Below are positions 57,006 through 64,000 of a stretch of DNA of 64,000 bases, in pieces; the first letter of the stretch is position 1; the number at the start of each line of letters is the position of its first letter. The stretch is from Pseudorasbora parva (taxonomy: Eukaryota; Chordata; Actinopteri; Cypriniformes; Gobionidae): positions 16,538,933 to 16,602,932 of the forward strand of contig NC_090174.1 of the NCBI RefSeq assembly GCF_024679245.1, in the 5' to 3' direction. The position numbers were made by a program, and so were the translations under genes. The notes under the pieces were generated by a model. It saw only the letters and a list, made by a program, of their open reading frames with translations. It had not been told where the DNA came from and did not search any database.

Positions 57006-57605
57006 GGCCCAGTCATCCTGGCTCTGGTTGCAATATGACCAAAGGAAATGGTTGAGCTCCTGATTAAGCCTTTCCACTTGTCCATTGGCCTGTGGGAGAT
57101 AGCCAGAGGTAAGGCTGACGTTAATATTGAGGGCTTGACAGAAAGCTGACCATGGTCGGGAGGAGAATTGGGGACCCCGGTCTGAGACGATTTCCTCAGG
57201 TAATCCGCATAGCCGGAAAACCCAGTTACACAGGTGGTTGGCTGTCTGCATGGCAGTAGGGAGCTTAGGTAGAGGAATCAGACGGCAGGCTTTGGAGAAC
57301 CGGTCGATAATGGTGAGTATGACGGTGTTATTCTGTGATGCTGGGAGATCTGTGATGAAGTCTATGGCAATGTGGGACCAGGGGCGTTGAGGAATTGGTA
57401 GTGGTTGCAAGAGTCCAGCTGGAAGCTGCTTAGGTGTTTTGTGCATGTTACAGATCTGACATTTCTGAACGTAGGAGGTAGCTCCTCTTGATAATGTCTC
57501 CCACCAGAAGGGGTTCAGTAATAAATGGATTGTGGCGGTGATACCGGGATGGCGGTAGGCGTTGACTTGCATGGGTTCGGTGAATTTGTGTGCGGGAACA
57601 GACAT
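57006..57605 (-). pseudogene. Gypsy integrase zinc domain and catalytic core
   Basis: One open frame shows [11 protein letters not shown] and CQICNMHK (the H-H-C-C zinc region, partly altered: YRHPG...CQIC), then [11 protein letters not shown] (first Asp), IVSDRGPQF (second Asp) and [11 protein letters not shown] (Glu). The catalytic D-D-E is complete and this stretch has no stop until the hAT-type insertion breaks it after DDWARYL. Typical of Metaviridae integrases; not functional here. Confidence 0.9.
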
Positions 57606-57609
57606 AGGT

Positions 57610-58000
57610 GGTATGACGTGGTGTGAACTTGAGCGTCAAGCCCATTGTAGGTTGTCGATATTAATGGCCAAGTCAATAAGGCTGTTGAGGTCCCTGCCCT
57701 CGTCTCGACATGCCAGTTCTGTGTGTAGCTCGTTATTTACGGAACGTGATTTACGGATGTTTGCGGAACAGAACCTTTAAAGTATCGCTCACCCAGGTGG
57801 TCTGCGCTGCCAGGGTCCAAAAGCTCAAAGCATACTCGGCTGCAGTCCGTCTTCCCTGTGATATCTCGAGGAGGCGATCACCCGCTCCTTTCCCCTACAT
57901 GGGGTGATCAAAAACTTCCCGAAATTGCCTCAGAAAATCTTGAAACGAGGAAAATGCTGTCCCATCGGGACGCCATATAGCAGTAATCCTCTCCAAAGCT
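57610..58000 (-). pseudogene. Gypsy Gag fragment
   Basis: Minus-strand text reading FQDFLRQFREVF, GAGDRLLEIS and AAEYALSFWTLAAQTTW matches the Ty3/Gypsy Gag (retrotrans_gag-type) domain. Its start and end are missing and it directly abuts the integrase region at about 57605. Confidence 0.75.
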
Positions 58001-58002
58001 TT

Positions 58003-58165
58003 ATCAGTCAATAGTGAACAAGCAAACAGGTCGGGATAACAGGCAAAGAAACACAGTCCAGTGGGCAGGCAAAAGGGTCAGTAGACAGGCAGCAAAGGTT
58101 CGTAGACGATAAACAAAGCACAACAGCAAGGGAATCAGACAGGGAAAATAACGCTCAGAAATGAT
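58003..58165 (-). repeat. Fragment of the Gypsy LTR next to Gag
   Basis: Nearly identical to 54748-54900 (GTGAACAAGCAAACAGGTCGG, GGGCAGGCAAAAGGGTCAG, CAGACAGGGAAAATAACGCTC). It is an inner piece of the LTR joined straight to Gag, without LTR edge or primer site. Confidence 0.8.
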
Positions 58166-58234
58166 GGCCGTGGCAGAATCAAGACTTTGCGTCTGCCTAG
58201 AGAACACAGTCTGTCGCGTTCACTGTGTCACGGG

Positions 58235-59117
58235 TGTTCAGCGGAAATGTAACGAAGGATAATAGGTGGGAGATTCACACTACTAAATTGAAGTGCGGAC
58301 CAGTCCAATGTTGAAACGTGGACCAGTAAAATCCCAAACTTGTGTGTCGAATCCAGTAATGAATGAGCACGGACATAGAAGCGGGAGCGAGTATTAGTTT
58401 TGGCATGATGTCTCATCAGGAGAGATGCGCCACCGGTAAGCTGCTTTCTCTGTCTAGTTAGCTGAAATTTAAGTTTGTTGTCTGTTTGCGCTGCCGCTAT
58501 ATATGTGCACGATTTGTATGCTTTATAACTGTTACTTTGGTCACGCTGATAAAACCTTGTGCGCGGTCTGATGTTTGATGTTGTTGGCCCGATAGTACCC
58601 GTGGCTATAAAAAAAAAGCAAATGTTTGAAATTGGAGCATTTCACTGTCACACGAGTTACTTCCTGTTTGCGGTGCTGGATGGGTAATGGATTACTATGC
58701 TCAGCGATGCCATTTAAAACTACACTCACTGGTTTCACTTTGAGCCAATATACAGAGAACACTTTGCGCTATTGGTTTAATGTGTAACATTGACATCGAT
58801 GTATTTTTAGTGTGTGTGAAAGTGTTGCATTTCTGTGTTTAGATGCATGTGCTTTAATCATTCAGTTTAAACACTAAGTATATTATGAGATTTATAATAT
58901 TAAATACTGACTATATTGAAGTTTAATTTATTTTTATTTGTAAATATTATGTAATGTCTATTTATATTCAGATTTTATGGTATATTATATGTGGCTATTA
59001 ATATTGTTGTTTACTATAGCCTTCTATTTCTACAGGTTTATAACCTGCTATTTGTGGACTAATCAACTGTTTATGGAAAATAAATCAAAGTAAATAAAAC
59101 CACATTGAGTTATAACA
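58235..59117 (+). repeat. BEL/Pao 5' LTR (probable)
   Basis: Starts TGTTCAGCGG and ends GTTATAACA (TGTT...AACA), with AATAAA at 59093-59098 shortly before the end. There is no second LTR in the window, so the left edge is tentative; a start at TGTCACGGG (58226) is possible. Confidence 0.6.
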
Positions 59118-59390
59118 ACGTGTCCTCTCCTGATGCCCTGTTCGGTGGGGATATTCTTAAAGAACCGAACAGTTATAAACAGCTGGTTTACTGCACTGGA
59201 TTGAATGCAGTTAAAAAACAGCCATGGACTGCTTCATTAAGGGAGCTCAATCAACCTAAAATCAGTCGGCCTCTCACTTCTGTGACTGAACCAAGTTTGT
59301 CATTAATTAAACTGCCCGTTGATAAAGGATAAAGGAGCGCGTGTGCTCATTGGCAGTGACGTGTCTCCAGTCAACACAAAGGGAGTAATA

Positions 59391-60950
59391 ATGGCAGACT
59401 TGGAAAAGCTTAAAAGCACGCGATCAAGAGCACAGGCTTCATTCACAAAAAGGGCTCATACTCTCACCAAACCGGGACTCTTGGAACCAACTGAAGTTCT
59501 CAGTGAATGGAAGATTTTCAGGACAGACTTTTCTAAAGTCATGGATGTGGGATATGAGTATGTTGAAGCCCTGAGAGAGTAAACGGATGAGGAGGTCATA
59601 GAATCTGCAAAGCAAATTGATGAAAAGACAGTGGAGTGTGAGAACAGGTTCCTCAAAGTAAAGAATGCCACCCAGGAAACCTTTTGGACCAGAGGAGGTG
59701 TTTTTTAAGCAGGTCAAAACAGCTGAGTCGGTCATCACTCTGGCAGAGGAAGAGGAAGTTAACCCTCGGAAGTCAGTCAAGGATCGTATGCTAAAAAACA
59801 GAGGTCTTGAGAGAGAGGTCATTGAACTCAAAGAAATGCTGGTAGAGTGGAAGGAGTTGGTTCCTGGTTCTCAAGACACGCCACAAGACACTAGAAAAGA
59901 GGATCCTGCCGTTGTCTTACAAACTGGAGGAGGATGAAGCTGACCAAGTGAAGAGTAGAGAAAGAAATCTGGGAGATGAGAGCAGTTGGTGATCCGATAC
60001 GCGATGCTCTCCCTGACATGGATGTCGATCTCAAGCTGAAGCCCAAAACATACACGGGGGCATTGAAAATGGACAAACGGCACTCCTCACAGCAAAGCAG
60101 CCTGGAAAGGACCAAAGGAGACTTTAATCTTAAGCCTCAAATCAGCCTTGAAAGAGTACGCCTACCGACTTTCTCTGGTGATATGAGGAACTATTATCGT
60201 TGGAGGACTGAATGGGAGGACCTACAAAAGTTGGGCAATCCACAAGGTGTGGAATGTATAAAAAAGTTCCACTTATAGTCTTCACAAAAAGGTCAAGAAG
60301 GTTCTCGTCCTATCTAGTTGTGGATCCGCCGACGATATGTTCAGGCTGCTGGACAGCAAATACGGGAACAAAGCGAAAATAGTCCTAATGATCACCAACG
60401 AGGTCCAGTCTCTTCCCCCCCGTCAAAGGAAACCATCCAAGAAGAACCACTGAATTGATCCAGGCTGTTGAAAGGGCACTGTGCAACCTCCCGATTCTTG
60501 GTGAAGAATGCCGTGGAGAACCGTGTTCAATCTCTTGAAAGCAAACTTCCCAGTTTACTCAAGAAGGAGTGGATTATGCACAAAACTGACCCAGCAAACA
60601 GGTTCTCTCCACTGTATCATTTTGATTGCCTCCTAGGATTCTTGAAAAAGCAAGAGGAGATTATTGAGGAGTTGGATCAGTTGGAGCCAAGCCCTGTGGA
60701 CAAAGGCCCTGTGGAAAAGGGTGCTGCAGACTACCCAGATAAGACAGGGAGGAAGGGTTTCACTAGATCCACAGCAGGTCAGAAGGACGACTATTCCAGC
60801 TGTATTGTCTGTGAAGATGACTCATGTCGGCAAGCTATTTGCATGCAAGATATTCAGGGAGCAAGATCTTTTAAGAAAAAGGGCCCATGTGAAGAAGCTA
60901 GGGTTGTGCTCCAAGTGTTTGAGGCCCCACCCCAAGGATGGTAAATGATG
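59391..60950 (+). pseudogene. BEL/Pao Gag
   Basis: The ATG at 59391 opens MADLEKLKSTRSRAQASFTK, typical of BEL Gag N-termini. Stops appear at 59580 and later, with the reading moving through other frames (LERVRLPTFSGDMRNYYRW at 60140-60210; PSLLKKEW and LLGFLKKQEEIIEELDQ at 60550-60680). The zinc-knuckle region lies at about 60800-60950, where two frames must be combined (CIVC, KLGLCSKCLRPHPK). Not translatable as it stands. Confidence 0.8.
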
Positions 60951-60996
60951 CACACCCAGATACCTCTGCCCAAAAGTAGACTGTCGGAAAGGAGGG

Positions 60997-61903
60997 GTGT
61001 CAGACCACAATTACCTTCTGTGTCCTAAGCCACCGACTCCAAAGAAAGACAACGGCAGTGAGGAGCAGAGTACCATAAAAATTGGAGGAAGGAAACTTGG
61101 CCTAACCAACAAACAAGAGTTTGTGGCAGAACTTACTCCAGAACAAAGAGAGAAATATAAGAATGCATTCTCAAACAAAATATCATCAACTGTATGTGCC
61201 AAGGCTGGAAATGGATTGCAAGAACATCCAGTGGTGATGATGCTGATGGAAGTGACGACAAACTTGGGTTGCCTTTTTGGCTCCCTAATCGACCTCGCAT
61301 CTGATACCAATTATATCACCAATGAAACTGCCGATCGCCTTGGACTGTGTGGTGAGAACATCAGGCATATTCCCTGCGGCTGAAGGTGAAGACATCCAAG
61401 AGAAAAGTGGCAGAGCATAGAATTCTCTGCTATGGCCTAGAGAACATCGCCGAGGTGACTCAGTCACTGCCGAGCAACTGCAGAAGTTTTTCCCAAATGT
61501 ACCCAGAGACGAACTGATCCGTCCCACAAAGATTGACCTCCTTATTAGTCATCGGGAAGGTCGTCTTGTTCCCCAGCCAATCAGGATTGTGGAAGACATT
61601 GTTCTCTGGGACAGTCCACTAGGAAAGACCATTGGGGGAACCCATCCCGATCTCATTGAGACAGTCGACATGGCCGTGTACTGCTCTGAAACTCACCTTG
61701 CAAGAACCATGAGATTAGCCTCAATGGCGTATAAAGAGACCATCATACCTCGAAAAGAGGAAGGAAATGCGCTTGGCCGGTGCACAGCATCCGCCAACAA
61801 AGAGGTCTTCGAGTGGTTCAGGTGGGACAGCATTGGAGCTGCGTGCAGTCCTCAATGTGGCGGCTGCAAGTGTGGTAGGTGCCCCCCGGAGGAAAAGAAA
61901 TGA
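60997..61903 (+). pseudogene. BEL/Pao protease and linker to RT
   Basis: An open stretch with SDHNYLLCPKP (end of the knuckle region) and GSLIDLASDTNYITNETADRL, corresponding to the aspartic protease site of BEL elements (usually DxGS/DxAS-type; here LASDT). After a stop at about 61381 the linker resumes in other frames, with HREGRLVPQPIR and VLWDSPLGKTIGGTHPDL. Confidence 0.7.
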
Positions 61904-63074
61904 CCCTTAAGGAGGAGCGGGACCTGGAAAAGATAAAAGACTGCCTCACATACGTGCTGGCAGACCAACACAGCAACTCTCCCCACTGGGACACAGCTTA
62001 TCCCTGGAAGACAGACCTCACAGCACTGCCAAACAATCAGCAGGCAGTGGAGGCGACCTTTAGAAACACTGAGAAACGTCTGGAGAAGGAACCTGTGTGG
62101 AAGGCTGCATACAAAGAGCAAATACATGAAATGGTTTCAAGAGGGGCTGCTGCAAAACTCACAAAAGGGAGGAAATTAACAACTGGGAAGGACCTAAATG
62201 GTACATCAGCCATCTGGTTGCACCGAACCCTCATTCCTCCTCAACCCCTGTGAGAATTGTGTGGAATAGTAGCCAAGATTTCCGAGGCATAAGTCTAAAT
62301 GATCTCCTTCACAAGGGTCCTGATGTACTCAATCCCATCAGAGGTGTCCTTTTGAGGTTCAGGAGTGGACTCCATGGGTGACGTAAAAAAGATGTATAAC
62401 TCAGTGTGGTTGAAAGATGATGAAGTTCACCTCCACCGCTTTCTCTGGAGAGACAACCCTGAGGACAACATCGAGGAGTTTGCAGTCGTCAGAGTAAATA
62501 TCGGTGATAAACCCGCAGGATGTATTGCCCAAGTTGCAATGAAGGAGACAGCCAACCTTCCTCAGTTTGCTGATATGATTGAAGAACGGCGAGCTCTGAC
62601 TGAGGACAGCTACGTGGATGACATCCTGACCTCACACGATGACCTCTCATGCTGGAGAGGATCACCAAAGGGGTGGAGGAGATCTTGAGAAAGGGAGGCT
62701 TCTTCCTGAAACCATGGGTTCTGTCACGCCAAAGTGGGAGGAGTGGAGCCCCTTCTGAAACAACTGTACCCAGGACCCTGGTACTGCCCAACCAAATGCA
62801 TGATGGGGAGAACAAAGCGCTTGGGGTCGGTTACGAACCTGAGACAGACAAGCTTCGGTTGCTGACTTCTATCAACTTCTCTAAGAAAAGAGGGAAAATG
62901 AGGACAGAATTTAATCTGATCATGGAGGATGTCAGGGAAGGAACACCAAATCCCCTTACCCGACGCATACTTCTTAGCCAGATTGCCGCATTGTACGATC
63001 CGGTTGGTCTTGCCTCACCAGCCAAACAGAAGGGAGTGATGTTGGTACGAGAATCATTCCAGGAAACTGGCTAG
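61903..63074 (+). pseudogene. BEL/Pao reverse transcriptase
   Basis: Fingers/palm text EPVWKAAYKEQIHEMVSRGA, VRIVWNSSQDFRGISLNDLL and KGPDVLNPIRGVLLRF, then KKMYNSVWLKDDEVHLHRFL, NIGDKPAGCIAQVAMKETAN and the active-site box DSYVDDILTSH, with YVDD at 62611-62622. After a frame change it continues with GGFFLKPWV and LTRRILLSQIAALYDPVGL, the BEL thumb region. Two of three catalytic Asp (YVDD) are visible; the first lies in a damaged stretch near 62360. Confidence 0.85.
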
Positions 63075-64000
63075 AACAACCAATCTAAAGACACATGGGA
63101 TGCTCCTCTCTCACTAAAACTTCGAGAAGCCGCAATAACGCTCTTTGAAGAATTTTTGAGACTTGGCCAGGTAAGGTTTGAGAGAAGCATCACGCCGCCT
63201 AGAGCCATAGGCCCACCAAAAGGGATCACGTTCTCAGATGGGAGCGAATCCTCCTATGGGGCCGTACTCTACCTGCGGTGGGAAACCCGAGACAAAGTTG
63301 TAATGAAGTTGGTGGAATCCAAGGCTAAACTCACCCCTCTCGACCAGAAGGGAGATGTGATCAAAGCAGAACTCTGTGGCGCGGTCTTAGCTTCCCGCCT
63401 AAAATAGTATTTTGAGAAGCACTGCCACATTAAAGTCAAGCAATGGATTCACTTTGTGGACAGCCAAACAATCCTGGCAGCCATCCAAAAGGATAGCTAC
63501 GGCTTTCAGATCTTTTTCGCAAATTGAATTGGTGAGATCCAGAAAGCCGGACATGTGGAAGATTGGAGGTGGATTGAAGGCAAACGAAACATTGCTGACA
63601 TACTTACCAGAGGTGCAATTCCTGAGGAACTTAATGATGGGTCAGAATGGCATCAAGGCCCTGAGTTCCTGAAAAGGCCTAAAACTGACTGGCCTATGAA
63701 GATGGCCAGTGAAATTACACCCTCTGAAGATGTGGGAAAACTCCAGCAGAAAGCCTTCTTAGCAGTGGTCACCAGGGCCCAGTCAAAAGGAAGAACTGAC
63801 CTTAACGGGCCTGACATCAAGGCGGACCTCAGACATGCAGTCAACGTTAGATCAACATCACCATCTGTCTTGGGTGCAACATCAGCGGCAGACAGACAGA
63901 TAAGGCCCTGGGCACTTGGTCTGGTACGCCTTGTGGAACCTCAACGCTTCAGTTCTCTGTCGACGCTGTGTGGTTCCATAGCCTGGACTCGACGGGCTGC
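63075..64000 (+). pseudogene. BEL/Pao RNase H and start of integrase region
   Basis: RNase H is seen as ITFSDGSESSYGAVLYLRW (first Asp), IKAELCGAVLASRL (Glu) and HFVDSQTILAAIQ (Asp), with a stop at 63405 and a frame change between. RWIEGKRNIADILTRG and GSEWHQGPEFL follow, and near the window end RFSSLSTLCGSIAW, the usual lead into BEL integrase. The core integrase lies outside. Confidence 0.8.

Larger units (their letters stand above)
54634..58165 (-). mobile_element. Chromodomain Gypsy retrotransposon, internally deleted
   Basis: On minus, right to left: an LTR-derived fragment, a Gag fragment, an integrase core, (a hAT-type insertion), the integrase C-terminus with chromodomain, and the 3' LTR. 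Protease, RT and RNase H are absent, and Gag is fused within a few bases to integrase, so about 2.5-3 kb of pol is deleted. Confidence 0.85.
58235..64000 (+). mobile_element. BEL/Pao retrotransposon, decayed, cut by window edge
   Basis: Plus-strand order LTR, Gag with CCHC-like knuckle, protease, RT with YVDD, RNase H and start of integrase, which is the BEL/Pao order. Many frameshifts and stops split the polyprotein into at least ten frames. The integrase and 3' LTR lie beyond 64000. Confidence 0.85.

Overview
The window looks like intergenic or repeat-island DNA of a teleost fish, probably a cypriniform relative of zebrafish or carp. Evidence: fish-type L2, BEL/Pao, chromodomain Gypsy and ERV copies, a tRNA-derived SINE, many MITEs and hAT-like TIR elements, long (TG)n/(AT)n/(CT)n microsatellites, and spliced eukaryotic genes. 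I found no ordinary single-copy host gene; every supportable coding region sits inside a mobile element or looks element-borne.

Layout. 1-3565: decayed class-I-like endogenous retrovirus on the minus strand, entering from the left edge, with a tRNA-Trp primer binding site and a short LTR. 3786-4690 and 44335-47233: related promoter-like segments in inverted orientation, each next to a ~22-bp minisatellite. 5323-43117: one 37.8-kb unit with imperfect terminal inverted repeats (CAGGGGCGGCTG / CAGTGGCGGCTG), flanked by an exact 8-bp duplication, CTTATTTG. 47234-54633: telomere-like repeats, a SINE, a tRNA-Ala pseudogene, an L2 LINE carrying a TA-flanked element that itself carries a solo LTR, and a further TIR element. 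54634-58165: deleted chromodomain Gypsy (minus) interrupted by a hAT-type element. 58235-64000: decayed BEL/Pao (plus) running off the right edge.

The 37.8-kb unit is a nest of three large DNA transposons, and each pairs a different DDE-type transposase with a second spliced gene that looks like a cellular regulator. (i) The outer element carries a C2H2 zinc-finger/Tnp2-like protein of 895 aa followed by a SAMD3-like protein with a PB1/ubiquitin-like N-terminus (523 aa after splicing). (ii) A 14.5-kb Merlin/IS1595-type element sits in intron 2 of the SAMD3-like gene. It carries an intact 5-exon transposase (325 aa) divergent from an intact 5-exon CCDC106-like gene (267 aa). (iii) A 10.2-kb element with ~540-bp inverted repeats near the left end carries a HECT E3 ligase gene facing a rve-type integrase/transposase gene. 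This copy is broken: exons 2-8 of the HECT gene are inverted, the HECT frame has one TGA, and the integrase lacks its central catalytic exon.

Exon boundaries were placed by eye. Splice phases agree across every junction of the HECT, Merlin, CCDC106-like and SAMD3-like genes, which is the strongest support for these models. Family names rest on recognised motifs, not on database searches.
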